Positions 30,550-39,280 of a DNA stretch of 64,000 nucleotides are shown here, in pieces. Each line of letters begins with the position of its first letter. Position 1 is the stretch's first letter. Made by a program: the position numbers and the translations under genes. The DNA lies in the NCBI RefSeq assembly GCF_020524885.1, contig NZ_JAIVKJ010000003.1, positions 293,501 through 357,500 of the forward strand, in the 5' to 3' direction. The notes beneath the pieces were generated by a model that saw only the letters and a program-made list of their open reading frames with translations, made no database searches and had not been told where the DNA came from. This stretch comes from Microbulbifer elongatus. Lineage in GTDB: Bacteria > Pseudomonadota > Gammaproteobacteria > Pseudomonadales > Cellvibrionaceae.

Positions 30550-32844
30550 TTACAGAAGAAATTGCGTAAGCTTTTCCCATTCGAAGCGACGTGTCTTGCG
30601 GTCGCTAAACAGAATTTCCACCTTTGAATCCTCCCACTTGATCACCCGGCCGTAACCCAGTTTTTGATGTCGGATGCTGTCACCCAGCTCCGGCTTTCGC
30701 AGTGCGGCGCGCGGTGCATTGATATCCGGGTTGTAGTCGCACGCTGCCAGGTAGCGCAGCGCCAGGCGGGTAACCGGTACCTGGGTGGTGATATTTTTCG
30801 GGCGGACCTGCAGGCTCTCGCCCAGCAGGTTGCTGAGCGGTAAGTGCATTTCATCCAGAAATAATGAGGGCTTCTGCTCAGAGTCGATACCAGCAGTAGT
30901 TTTCTGCGCACTTTCTGCTGGAGGTGTCAGTAGGTACAGCTGCTTGCGAGCACGGGTCATCGCCACATACATCAAGCGGCGTTCGCTCTCGGTGGATGCG
31001 GGTGTCGAGAAATCTCGCTGCGGCTGGTACGGCATATTGTGCACCGTCAGCGAGGGAATGATCACCTGGTCCCACTCCAGCCCTTTGGCCTGGTGCATGG
31101 TGGTGATCTGAATGGCATCTGCGGGTACCTTATCCTGTTCGTCTTCACTCTGGTCCTGCTTTTGATGCCGCAGCTGAAGCTGTTGCAGGTGCTCCAGCGT
31201 TTCTTTGGGGGGGAGGCGCAGCTGATCCAGGTACTGGCAAAATGCCAGGATGGTCTGCTGCTTTTCCTCGGCCTGTTGGCGGTTGAAGGCATCCTCGCCA
31301 ATGCCGCTTAGATAATCCAGTTCGCCGAGTTGGCGGCGCACCAGCTCGCCACCGTGACCGCGCCACTTTTCTACCTGCTGCAGCAATTCCGCACGCTGCC
31401 TCAGGCGTTTGCACTGGGGTTGGCTGAGGGATTCGGGAATCAGCTTGAGCAGTTGTTTTCCCCAGCCTTTATCATGCTGGCTGAGACGTTCGCATATGGG
31501 CTCCAGTACTGCGCGTGGAATGCGGATGTGCGGTGCCGTCATCCATTCATAGAGCCCCTGCGCGCGGCGTTTGCTGGTCTGTTCCGCAAAGCGGCCGGCG
31601 GCGATATTCAGGCTCCAGAACAGCGGCCGCAGTTCACGCCTGGAAAGTACCGTGTTGCGATTGCCTGAGCGGTAGGGGATATTATTTGCGAGTAGTGCAA
31701 GTTCCAGGGGGGCGGCCAGTGACCAAAGGCGCACCAGTATTGCCATTTCCCCAAGAGCGTTCCCCTGTTTCTGGCATCGCCGGATGTGCTCCACCAGCCA
31801 CTTTCCTTCGTTCTGGGTTTGTACCTGGTGCAGTTCGGTTTCGGCGCCGCGGTTACCCGATACACAGAAGATATCCGCGCGTTCACTGTTGTTGTGAATA
31901 AAGTGGTTGGCGGCCAGGGACAGGCTGTGTCCGTAGCGGAAGGTGCGGCTTAACTGGTACACGTTGGATGGTGGGAAGTCGCCGTCGAACAGGCGCAGCA
32001 AAAACTCTGGCCGCGAACCGCGCCATTCGTAGATGGTCTGGTCCGGGTCACCGATGGCGATCACATTGCCGGATTTTCCGTGCAGAACCCGCAGCAGGTA
32101 GTGTTGTATCTCGTTGATATCCTGATACTCGTCTACCAGGATGTCCTGGTAAAGGCCCCCGTACTGCTCTGCGATTTCGGGTTGTTGGCTAAACAGCATC
32201 GCCGGGTCGTAAATCAGATCGGCGTAGGTCACGGCACTCTGATCCCGCCGCCAGTCTTCGAAGTGGCGAAACACCTTCAGGAAATACATGTATTCATCGC
32301 CGAGCCCAAGCCGCTGGAATGCACTTAGATCGCCGCTGAGGACCGTCTTGGTGTAATCGATAAAAAATTCCGCCGCTTCGGTTTCAGACTGCTTGCGTGC
32401 GCGAATTTCTTCAATGTCCGCCGGTGGCGCACAGGCTTCTATCGCCCTCCAGATTTGCAGCTGGACCAGGGATTGGGGTAGTGGTGTCAGGTTGACTCGC
32501 TCGATCTGACCGCGCGCAATCATGCGCTGGTAGATCTGAAACCCGAGACTGTGGAAGGTGTTTACTCGGGGCACCTGATTCCCACACAGCTTTACAAGCC
32601 GCTGGGAAAAGTCGTCTTTGGCGTTGCGGTTGTACATCAGAATCAGCATGCGCGCGGCAGGTGTGCCTGCATGCAGCCGGTTCTTGATGTAGTGAAGCAG
32701 CGCGGTGGTCTTGCCGGAGCCCGCGACCGCGATGATCTTTGCGTGACCGCCGGAGTGGTTGGCGATAGCCTGTTGCTCTTCCGTGAGCGGTTGCTCGGAC
32801 TCTATATTCGGCTCGTCCTTGAGATGATGCTCGGCACCTGGCAT
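30550..32844 (-). CDS. UvrD/Rep-type superfamily 1A DNA helicase
   Basis: ATP-dependent 3'-5' helicase of 764 residues. Motif I is AVAGSGKTT (39-47), motif II DEYQDINEIQ, motif III GDPDQTIYEWRG, then TMHQAKGLEWDQVIIP and RLMYVAMTRARKQLYLL near the C-terminus. The C-terminal 60 residues (HQKLGYGRVIKWEDSKVEIL) resemble the Tudor-like tail of UvrD and PcrA. It is convergent with the lipoprotein gene and lies 67 bases downstream of the sulP gene on the same strand. It is probably a repair or recombination accessory helicase; I cannot tell whether it is the cell's main UvrD. Confidence 0.9.
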   Translation of the reverse strand: MPGAEHHLKDEPNIESEQPLTEEQQAIANHSGGHAKIIAVAGSGKTTALLHYIKNRLHAGTPAARMLILMYNRNAKDDFSQRLVKLCGNQVPRVNTFHSLGFQIYQRMIARGQIERVNLTPLPQSLVQLQIWRAIEACAPPADIEEIRARKQSETEAAEFFIDYTKTVLSGDLSAFQRLGLGDEYMYFLKVFRHFEDWRRDQSAVTYADLIYDPAMLFSQQPEIAEQYGGLYQDILVDEYQDINEIQHYLLRVLHGKSGNVIAIGDPDQTIYEWRGSRPEFLLRLFDGDFPPSNVYQLSRTFRYGHSLSLAANHFIHNNSERADIFCVSGNRGAETELHQVQTQNEGKWLVEHIRRCQKQGNALGEMAILVRLWSLAAPLELALLANNIPYRSGNRNTVLSRRELRPLFWSLNIAAGRFAEQTSKRRAQGLYEWMTAPHIRIPRAVLEPICERLSQHDKGWGKQLLKLIPESLSQPQCKRLRQRAELLQQVEKWRGHGGELVRRQLGELDYLSGIGEDAFNRQQAEEKQQTILAFCQYLDQLRLPPKETLEHLQQLQLRHQKQDQSEDEQDKVPADAIQITTMHQAKGLEWDQVIIPSLTVHNMPYQPQRDFSTPASTESERRLMYVAMTRARKQLYLLTPPAESAQKTTAGIDSEQKPSLFLDEMHLPLSNLLGESLQVRPKNITTQVPVTRLALRYLAACDYNPDINAPRAALRKPELGDSIRHQKLGYGRVIKWEDSKVEILFSDRKTRRFEWEKLTQFLL

Positions 32845-32911
32845 GGAAACTCTACACTGCTTGGAGAAATACTGTATATATTGCCAGTATGGGCGGTGAG
32901 GGTACAGGAAT

Positions 32912-34693
32912 TTATGCCGGTTGTTGCTCTGGCTCTTGCCCCTCGGGCGGGGTGTCGTCGTTCAGAAGGGCCAGTTCGGCGATATAGGAGGACAGGAAAA
33001 TACGTCCGGTGAGTTTTTCCAGCAGGCGCGAGCGGCTCAGGCGGTCCAGCACCGGCCCTTTGACTTCCGCGAGATGCAGGCGGATGTTGCGGCTTTGCAG
33101 ATCCTTGTTGATCTGGTGCAGGCGTTCCAGGGCGGTGCCGTCGATACGGCTGACTGAGGACAGAATCAGTATCAGTTCCCGGGTATCCGGGTGACGCTTC
33201 AGTTCGCTCAAAAGGCGATCTTCAATCGCGCTGATATTGCTGAAAAACAGGCTCTCGTCGATGCGCAGGAACAGCAGGTCCCTGTGGGTTTTCACATCGT
33301 GGCGTAGCACGTTACGGAAATGCTCGGTTCCGGGTACCCGCCCCACAACGGCAATATGAGGCCGGCTGCTGCGCCAGATCAGTGTGGCGAAGGACAGTCC
33401 GATACCGAGGGCAATGCCCACTTCGACACCGAACAGCAGTACCCCGGCGAAGGTTCCCAGCATAGCGATACCGTCGGTGCGATCGTAGCGCCAGTTGTGA
33501 ACAAAGCCCGGAAAATCGAACAGGCTGGCCGCGGCGACGATGATGATTGCCGCCAGCACGGTCAGTGGAAGCTCGCTGAACATGCCGGTGAGGTATATCA
33601 GTACCGGGATCATTAACAGCGCAGCCAGCACCCCGGCCAGCGGCGATACTGCGCCGGCCTCGGCATTAACCGCGGTGCGTGAAAAGCTGCCGGCCACCGG
33701 CAGGCCGCCGGAGAAGGCACTGGTGATATTAGCGGCTCCCAGCCCGAGCAACTCGCCGTCCGCATTCAGTCGCTCTCCGCGTCGGGTAGCCAGCGCCTGA
33801 GCAATAGAAAGACTTTCGACGAAAGTGAGCAGGGCGATGATCAGTGCTGGCAGTAGCAGTTGATAGGCGAGGCTCCAGTGCCAGTCCGGCAAAGCAATTC
33901 GGGGTAGCCCCGGTGGAATGGCGCCTACGGTATCCAGTTCTTCGCCGAGCTTGAGCCAGTGCACCAGGGCAATAGCGCAGAGAACCAGCAGCATCGGCAT
34001 TAGCTTTGCCGCCAGTCGCGCCATCTGTTTGGGTGTGCCCATGCGAAACAGCAGCATGGGCAGCCACACGCGGCTGAAAATCAGTAATGCGGCGGTAGTG
34101 ACACCAAAAACTAGGGTGGGTAGGTGGGCCTCAGGCAGGTGTTCGATCACATGAAAGAGCTTTAGCGACGCGGTATCTCCCTCGGCCTTGATACCCAGTA
34201 GGGATGGCAGCTGGCCGACGATGATCAGTGCCGCGGCGCCGGAAACAAAGCCGCTGATGACCGGGTGACTGAGCAGGTTGGAAAGGGTGCCCATCTTGAA
34301 CAGGCCCATGACAAACAGGAAAAGCCCGCTCAGGAGAGTGAGCACAATGGCTGCGCCGATATATTCAGGGCTGCCGGTGGCGGCGAGTGGTGTCAGTGCC
34401 GATACGGTCATCAGTGATAGGACCGCCGCGGGTCCAACAGACATTGCGCTGCTGCTGCCGAATACCGCATAAGCTATAAGTGGCACCAGGGAGGCATAAA
34501 GACCCACATGGGGTGGCAGACCCGCCAGCAGTGCATAAGCGAGTCCCTGAGGCACCAGCAGCATGCCGGAAACCAGTGCCGCGGTAATGTCAGAAGAGAG
34601 CCACTGGCGGCGGTAGTTTCTAAGCCACTTGGGAATGAGTCGGTTTGCCCGTATCACTTGTGCAGGTGTGTACCAGAGACCATGGGATTCCAA
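32912..34693 (-). CDS. SulP-family anion permease with STAS domain (copy 1)
   Basis: Inner-membrane transporter of 593 residues with about 11-12 hydrophobic helices and a cytoplasmic C-terminal STAS domain (about 440-555, ILILSSVSRIDGTALERLHQ). The signature PQGLAYALLAGLPPHVGLYA marks SulP carriers, which move sulfate, bicarbonate or other anions. It ends the minus-strand arm arsR-yeeE-yeeE-sulP. A sulfur-oxyanion substrate such as sulfite, sulfate or thiosulfate is inferred from this context. The start is uncertain: I use TTG 34693 (AGGGAC upstream), and a later start within 20 residues is possible. Confidence 0.88.
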   Translation of the reverse strand: MESHGLWYTPAQVIRANRLIPKWLRNYRRQWLSSDITAALVSGMLLVPQGLAYALLAGLPPHVGLYASLVPLIAYAVFGSSSAMSVGPAAVLSLMTVSALTPLAATGSPEYIGAAIVLTLLSGLFLFVMGLFKMGTLSNLLSHPVISGFVSGAAALIIVGQLPSLLGIKAEGDTASLKLFHVIEHLPEAHLPTLVFGVTTAALLIFSRVWLPMLLFRMGTPKQMARLAAKLMPMLLVLCAIALVHWLKLGEELDTVGAIPPGLPRIALPDWHWSLAYQLLLPALIIALLTFVESLSIAQALATRRGERLNADGELLGLGAANITSAFSGGLPVAGSFSRTAVNAEAGAVSPLAGVLAALLMIPVLIYLTGMFSELPLTVLAAIIIVAAASLFDFPGFVHNWRYDRTDGIAMLGTFAGVLLFGVEVGIALGIGLSFATLIWRSSRPHIAVVGRVPGTEHFRNVLRHDVKTHRDLLFLRIDESLFFSNISAIEDRLLSELKRHPDTRELILILSSVSRIDGTALERLHQINKDLQSRNIRLHLAEVKGPVLDRLSRSRLLEKLTGRIFLSSYIAELALLNDDTPPEGQEPEQQPA

Positions 34694-34745
34694 CAGGATA
34701 GTCCCTGGTACAGCCCCTGAGCCAGGCGGCGCAGCTCAGGCCGGT

Positions 34746-35168
34746 TTACGCGTGGCGTTTTTCCAGCAGCTTGAAGACCAGCATGCCGGACACCATGGCG
34801 AGCACAAATACCATTGCACCGGTTTCCAGGGCGCCAGATGCCACAATTCCGGGGCCCGGGCAAAAGCCTGCCAGACCCCAGCCCACACCGAAGGTCAGGC
34901 TGCCGAGCAGCAGACGCTTATCCAGTGTACGTTTGCCAGGCAAGTTGATCGGGTCACCCAGGAACGCCGTTTCGCGTTTTCTGGCGATAGCGAACGCCGG
35001 CAGTCCCACTGCGATGGCGCCGCCCATGACCAAAGCCAGGGAGGGGTCCCAGGCGCCGAACAGGTCGAGAAACCCGAGTACTTTTTCCGGGTTGGCCATG
35101 CCCGAGAGCAGCAAGCCAAAGCTGAAGATTAATCCGGAGACAAATGCGGATAGAGTCGCTTTATTCAT
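34746..35168 (-). CDS. YeeE/YedE-family membrane protein (PmpB-like half channel)
   Basis: Membrane protein of 140 residues with four hydrophobic helices and the motif GLAGFCPGPGIVASG, typical of the second partner of split YeeE/YedE transporters. Full-length YeeE (TsuA) imports thiosulfate through conserved cysteines. Split pairs are often found with BigR-type regulators. It begins four bases after the preceding pair member, so both halves are translated together and probably make a heterodimer. The sulfur substrate is inferred. Confidence 0.87.
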   Translation of the reverse strand: MNKATLSAFVSGLIFSFGLLLSGMANPEKVLGFLDLFGAWDPSLALVMGGAIAVGLPAFAIARKRETAFLGDPINLPGKRTLDKRLLLGSLTFGVGWGLAGFCPGPGIVASGALETGAMVFVLAMVSGMLVFKLLEKRHA

Positions 35169-35172
35169 GGCA

Positions 35173-35622
35173 TCAGGCTCCCAGCAGGTGGCGAACGATG
35201 TATACGGTGGCGAAGCCGCCGAACATAAAGGTCATGGTGGCGGCGAGTGAGCGCGGCGACAGCCGCGAGAGTCCGCACACCCCGTGCCCACTGGTACAGC
35301 CGGCCGCATAGCGAGTGCCGATACCAACCAGCAGCCCCGCGGCAATCAGTACCGGATAGCTGGCATTGATTTCGATGGTGGGCAGGGCGTGAAACAGTCC
35401 CCAGATCCCGGGGCCCGCCAGCAAGCCGAGAATAAACGCCAACTGCCAACCGCGATTGCTCTTGTTTTGAGCGTCGCGCTCACTGTTGAACAGTCCACCG
35501 AGAATCCCGGAGATTCCCGCGATACGACCATTCATTAGGATCAGCCAGGCGCTGGCCAGTCCGATCAGGACACCGCCGGCGAGGGCGGATACAGGGGTGA
35601 ATGCATTCCAGTCGATGCTCAT
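35173..35622 (-). CDS. YeeE/YedE-family membrane protein (PmpA-like half channel)
   Basis: Membrane protein of 149 residues with about four helices and the diagnostic motif YAAGCTSGHGVCGLSRLSPR, whose cysteines relay thiosulfate in characterised YeeE proteins. It follows the ArsR gene by nine bases and precedes its partner by four, giving the order arsR-pmpA-pmpB-sulP on the minus strand. It is predicted to sit in the inner membrane. Confidence 0.88.
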   Translation of the reverse strand: MSIDWNAFTPVSALAGGVLIGLASAWLILMNGRIAGISGILGGLFNSERDAQNKSNRGWQLAFILGLLAGPGIWGLFHALPTIEINASYPVLIAAGLLVGIGTRYAAGCTSGHGVCGLSRLSPRSLAATMTFMFGGFATVYIVRHLLGA

Positions 35623-35631
35623 GGTGATGAG

Positions 35632-35946
35632 TTACTCCGCGCAATACAGTTGATACAAAGTCTGAAGAAGGGCCAGAACCTTCGGGTCAGCCACGCGGTA
35701 GTACACCCGCTTGCCTTCCTTCCGGGTGGCCACCAGTGCCTCCCGGCGTAAAACGCCCAGTTGCTGTGACAGGCTGGGCTGGCGGATGTCCAGGCGTTCC
35801 TCCAATTCACTGACGCAAAGCTCTTCCTCGCATAGCTGGCAGAGCAGGAGCAGACGATCCTGATTGCCCAGTGAGCGCAGGAGTAGCGAGGCCTCACCGG
35901 CGGCGGTGCGCATTTTGTCGAGCTGGAGGTCGCTGGTTTCCGGCAT
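35632..35946 (-). CDS. ArsR-family transcriptional repressor, BigR/SqrR/YgaV-like persulfide sensor
   Basis: Winged-helix repressor of 104 residues. The recognition region is VSELEERLDIRQPSLSQQLG and the wing is RKEGKRVYYRV. Cys36 in LLLLCQLC and Cys102 in LYQLYC align with the two cysteines that form a di- or tetrasulfide in BigR, SqrR and YgaV and release DNA on exposure to persulfide. Additional Cys39 and Cys44 are present. It is divergent from the metallo-beta-lactamase gene and heads the YeeE/SulP arm, so it most likely represses both arms from the AT-rich intergenic region. Confidence 0.9.
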   Translation of the reverse strand: MPETSDLQLDKMRTAAGEASLLLRSLGNQDRLLLLCQLCEEELCVSELEERLDIRQPSLSQQLGVLRREALVATRKEGKRVYYRVADPKVLALLQTLYQLYCAE

Positions 35947-36044
35947 GGTGATCTTCCAGTGGTTCTTCAGGCTGGTTGATAGCTTTCAGGCGATAGCTGC
36001 CAGATGAATTCTAGATAGCTTCACTCAATTGTTGCGGAAAAAAT

Positions 36045-36082
36045 AATATATTGAAAAGTATATTGATGGAAGATATATTTCT
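36045..36082. promoter_or_regulatory. AT-rich palindromes, candidate ArsR/BigR operator
   Basis: AATATA-N8-TATATT (36045-36064) and AGATATATTTCT (36071-36082) are AT-rich inverted repeats lying over the -35 and -10 boxes of the divergent promoter. They stand out from the GC-rich surroundings, as BigR boxes usually do. Confidence 0.5.
36051..36079 (+). promoter_or_regulatory. Sigma70 promoter of the plus-strand sulfur arm
   Basis: TTGAAA (36051-36056), 17-base spacer, TATATT (36074-36079): five of six matches in each box. The start would lie about 40 bases before ATG 36126. Confidence 0.65.
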
Positions 36083-36125
36083 TATGGTTATTGAGTTATT
36101 CCTAAATCATATATGAGGCGATTCC

Positions 36126-37004
36126 ATGGCTACCACAGATCTCCGCCCACTTGTGCAACCGTTTCTCGACGATGATACCGAGACCTGGAGCTATGTGATC
36201 TACGACCGGGACGGTGGCAGCGCTGCGGTCATCGATGCAGTGCTGGATTTTGACCAGGCATCCGGGCGCACCAGTACCGACGGCGCCGAGAAGATAGTTG
36301 AGTTCGTACGCGCCAAAGATCTAACCGTGGAGTGGGTGCTGGAGACCCATGCCCACGCAGATCACCTGTCCGCGGCACCGTTTATTCGTGAGCAACTGGG
36401 TGGCAAGATCGCCATCGGCGACCATATTCGCCAAGTGCAGGGCATCTTCCGAGAAGTCTTCAACCTGGAAAAAGAGTTCCTGGTGGATGGCTCCCAGTTT
36501 GACCACCTGTTCCATGACGGTGACACCTTCAACATTGGGGAGCTCGAAGGCCGGGTTATATACGTTCCCGGGCACACACCGGCGGACATGGCGTGGCTGA
36601 TCGGCGATGCGCTGTTTGTGGGCGACACCCTGTTCCTGCCGGACGTGGGCAGTGCCCGCTGCGACTTCCCTGGCGGCGACGCCCGCACGCTTTACCAGTC
36701 GGTGCAGAAGCTGCTATCCCTGCCGGAAGATACCCGCATGTTCATGTGCCACGACTACCCACCCAACGGTACCCGTGAGCACGAGTGCGAAACCTCTGTG
36801 GGCGCACAAAAGCGCGACAACATTCATCTGCACGAAGGTGTGAGCGAAGACGAGTTTGTAAAAATGCGCAGTGAGCGCGACGCAACCCTGGGTATGCCGC
36901 GCCTGATTCTGCCGTCCATCCAGGTGAATATTCGCGCGGGCCAGATGCCGCCGGCGGAAGACAACGGCACCGTGTATCTGAAAGTGCCGGTCAACAAACT
37001 TTGA
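36126..37004 (+). CDS. blh: Metallo-beta-lactamase-fold hydrolase, Blh/persulfide dioxygenase type
   Basis: Cytoplasmic metalloprotein of 292 residues. Metal ligands are seen in ETHAHADHLSA (His75, His77, Asp79, His80), VPGHTPADMAW, FVGDTLF and FMCHDYPPNGTREHE. Blh and ETHE1-like enzymes oxidise glutathione persulfide to sulfite using mononuclear iron. Regulation by the adjacent BigR-like repressor and co-location with sulfur carriers support a role in sulfide or persulfide detoxification. The rhodanese-like gene follows by 35 bases. Confidence 0.88.
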   Translation: MATTDLRPLVQPFLDDDTETWSYVIYDRDGGSAAVIDAVLDFDQASGRTSTDGAEKIVEFVRAKDLTVEWVLETHAHADHLSAAPFIREQLGGKIAIGDHIRQVQGIFREVFNLEKEFLVDGSQFDHLFHDGDTFNIGELEGRVIYVPGHTPADMAWLIGDALFVGDTLFLPDVGSARCDFPGGDARTLYQSVQKLLSLPEDTRMFMCHDYPPNGTREHECETSVGAQKRDNIHLHEGVSEDEFVKMRSERDATLGMPRLILPSIQVNIRAGQMPPAEDNGTVYLKVPVNKL

Positions 37005-37039
37005 ACCAGCCACCATTCGAGTCAGTTGAGGAAACGAAT

Positions 37040-37447
37040 ATGGAACGCAAGACACTGGATTCCCAGGTAAGTATTTCCGCAGAGCCCGCGCTGGAGGAAT
37101 TTGCGGCGCTGGCCGAGCAGGGTGTGGAAGTGGTTGTGTGCAATCGGCCGGAAAATGAAGCGGAAGACAACGCCAGCTTTGCGGATCTGGAAAAGGCTGT
37201 TACGGCTGCGGGCATGGCCTTCGTCGCCATTCCGTTTTCCCGGGGGCAGATGCAGCCCGCGCACAGCGAAGAATTTGCCAAGCTCCTGAGCAGTGGTAAA
37301 AAGGTGCACGCCTTCTGCCGCACTGGCAATCGCTCCTGCAACCTGTGGGCCGCGGCGGGCTGCCTGAATGGGGCTGACAAGCAGCAGTTACACGAGACTG
37401 CACAAAAAGCAGGGTTTGATATCAGTGGCGTGCTGGTGACCTACTGA
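37040..37447 (+). CDS. TIGR01244/DUF442-family beta-lactamase-associated sulfurtransferase
   Basis: Small protein of 135 residues of the phosphatase-like DUF442 family, often fused to or beside Blh. The active-site loop CRTGNRS has Cys93 and follows the rhodanese pattern CRxGx[RT], suggesting transfer of sulfane sulfur rather than phosphate hydrolysis. ATG 37040 has GAGGAA upstream; a longer frame from 37001 overlaps the blh stop and lacks such a site. It is the middle gene of the blh-DUF442-sulP arm. Biochemical activity is inferred. Confidence 0.87.
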   Translation: MERKTLDSQVSISAEPALEEFAALAEQGVEVVVCNRPENEAEDNASFADLEKAVTAAGMAFVAIPFSRGQMQPAHSEEFAKLLSSGKKVHAFCRTGNRSCNLWAAAGCLNGADKQQLHETAQKAGFDISGVLVTY

Positions 37448-37480
37448 TCTGATTGGTTACCCCTCAAAGGAATCGAACCG

Positions 37481-39232
37481 GTGAAAGATGTTTTCAGTGG
37501 CGGCCTGGTCCAAGTCCTGGGTCGCTTCGTTCCCGCTGCGCAATGGTTGCCCGGTTATTCACTGGCGACTTTGCATAGGGACCTGCTGGCGGCGGTCATC
37601 GTCACCATCATGTTGATTCCCCAGTCTCTCGCTTATGCGTTGCTGGCGGGGTTGCCGGCGGAAGTGGGGCTCTACGCGAGTATTACCCCGCTAGTGGCTT
37701 ACGCGCTGTTTGGCAGTAGCCGCACGCTGTCGGTGGGGCCGGTAGCGGTCGCCTCACTGATGAGCGCGGCGGCCCTGGGGCAGGTGGCTGCGCAAAATAC
37801 CGCGGACTACCTGTTGGCAGCCATGCTATTGGCTTTGTTGTCGGGCCTGTTCCTGTTTTTGTTGGGCGTGTTGCGCCTCGGTTTTCTCGCCAATTTTCTC
37901 TCCCACCCGGTGATTTCCGGCTTTATTACAGCGTCGGGGATCCTGATCGCATTCAGCCAGCTAAAGCACCTGATGGGTGTTTCGGCCCACGGTGACAATC
38001 TGCCCGAACTCATACAGTCGATGTTTGCCGGCCTGGCACATATCAACGTGTACTCGCTCATGCTGGGTACGTCGGTGGTCATTTTCCTGATCTGGTCCCG
38101 CGGTGGTGCGGTGCGATTTCTACAGCGGTTTTCTCTGTCACAAAACACCGCGGCGCTACTGGTCAAGGCCGCTCCTGTCGTGGGGGTGATTGTCACTATC
38201 CTGCTTGCTGGCGGACTGGGCCTGGAGGCCAAAGGGGTAAAGCTCGTGGGGGAAATACCCAGCGGCCTGCCGAGCTTTGCCTGGCCAAGTTTTTCCCTGG
38301 AGTTGATTCAGCAGCTGTGGCTTCCTGCGGTGATGATCTCGATTATCGGTTATGTGGAATCCATTTCCGTCGGTAAAACCCTGGGCGCCAAGCGTCGGCA
38401 GAAAATTGATATGAACCAGGAACTGATTGGTCTGGGTGCCGCGAACATGGCCTCGGGCTTCTCCGGAGGGTTTCCGGTCACCGGCGGTTTCTCGCGCTCG
38501 GTGGTCAATTTCGATGCGGGTGCAGAGACGCAAATGGCGAGTGTATTTACCGCTGTTGGTATTGCGCTGGCGGCCATGTTCCTGACCCCGTTCCTCTACT
38601 ACCTGCCCAAGGCCACATTGGCGGCGACCATTATTGTCGCGGTGTTATCTCTGGTGGATTTCTCCATTCTGAGGAAGACCTGGCGATATTCACCCAGCGA
38701 TTTTTTCGCGGTCTTGATCACCATCGTGGTGACCCTGTTGTTTGGAGTGGAAATGGGGGTGTCCTGTGGCGTGCTGGCATCCATCGTGCTGTTCCTGTAC
38801 CGGACATCTAAGCCACACATCGCGGAGGTGGGACTGGTGGAAGGCACCGAACACTTCCGTAATATCCAGCGCCACCAGGTGCGCACACTGCCGCAGATCC
38901 TGAGCATTCGCGTGGATGAAAGCCTGATGTTCTCCAACGCGGCTTTCCTGGAAGAGCGGGTTTACGGCGACATCGCCGCGACACCCGAGGTGAAACACGT
39001 GATTCTGATGTGCAGCGCCATCAATGAGATCGACTGGAGCGCGCTGGAAACGCTCGAATCCATCAACGAACAGCTGCGTGCCTCCGGTGTCTGCTTCCAC
39101 CTGTCGGAGGTCAAGGGGCCGGTGATGGATTCCCTGTCGAAAAGCGGTTTCCTGGAAAAGCTGTCGGGCAAGATATTCTTCACCCAGTACCAGGCGTTTA
39201 CCGCGCTGCGCGAAAACCTGGACGGATGCTAG
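37481..39232 (+). CDS. SulP-family anion permease with STAS domain (copy 2)
   Basis: Inner-membrane carrier of 583 residues, paralogous to copy 1: both share PQSLAYALLAGLP/PQGLAYALLAGLP near the N-terminus and a C-terminal STAS domain (here about 450-560, ILMCSAINEIDWSALETLES). It starts at GTG 37481, 33 bases after the DUF442 gene, with AAAGGA upstream, so it closes the plus-strand arm. A plausible job is export or import of sulfite, thiosulfate or sulfate produced by the Blh pathway. The sequence divergence between the two copies argues against a recent duplication. Confidence 0.88.
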   Translation: MKDVFSGGLVQVLGRFVPAAQWLPGYSLATLHRDLLAAVIVTIMLIPQSLAYALLAGLPAEVGLYASITPLVAYALFGSSRTLSVGPVAVASLMSAAALGQVAAQNTADYLLAAMLLALLSGLFLFLLGVLRLGFLANFLSHPVISGFITASGILIAFSQLKHLMGVSAHGDNLPELIQSMFAGLAHINVYSLMLGTSVVIFLIWSRGGAVRFLQRFSLSQNTAALLVKAAPVVGVIVTILLAGGLGLEAKGVKLVGEIPSGLPSFAWPSFSLELIQQLWLPAVMISIIGYVESISVGKTLGAKRRQKIDMNQELIGLGAANMASGFSGGFPVTGGFSRSVVNFDAGAETQMASVFTAVGIALAAMFLTPFLYYLPKATLAATIIVAVLSLVDFSILRKTWRYSPSDFFAVLITIVVTLLFGVEMGVSCGVLASIVLFLYRTSKPHIAEVGLVEGTEHFRNIQRHQVRTLPQILSIRVDESLMFSNAAFLEERVYGDIAATPEVKHVILMCSAINEIDWSALETLESINEQLRASGVCFHLSEVKGPVMDSLSKSGFLEKLSGKIFFTQYQAFTALRENLDGC

Positions 39233-39280
39233 CGCGGTATGGCGGCAAGTGTGACGTACGGTAAAACGACGGCCCCCGCG

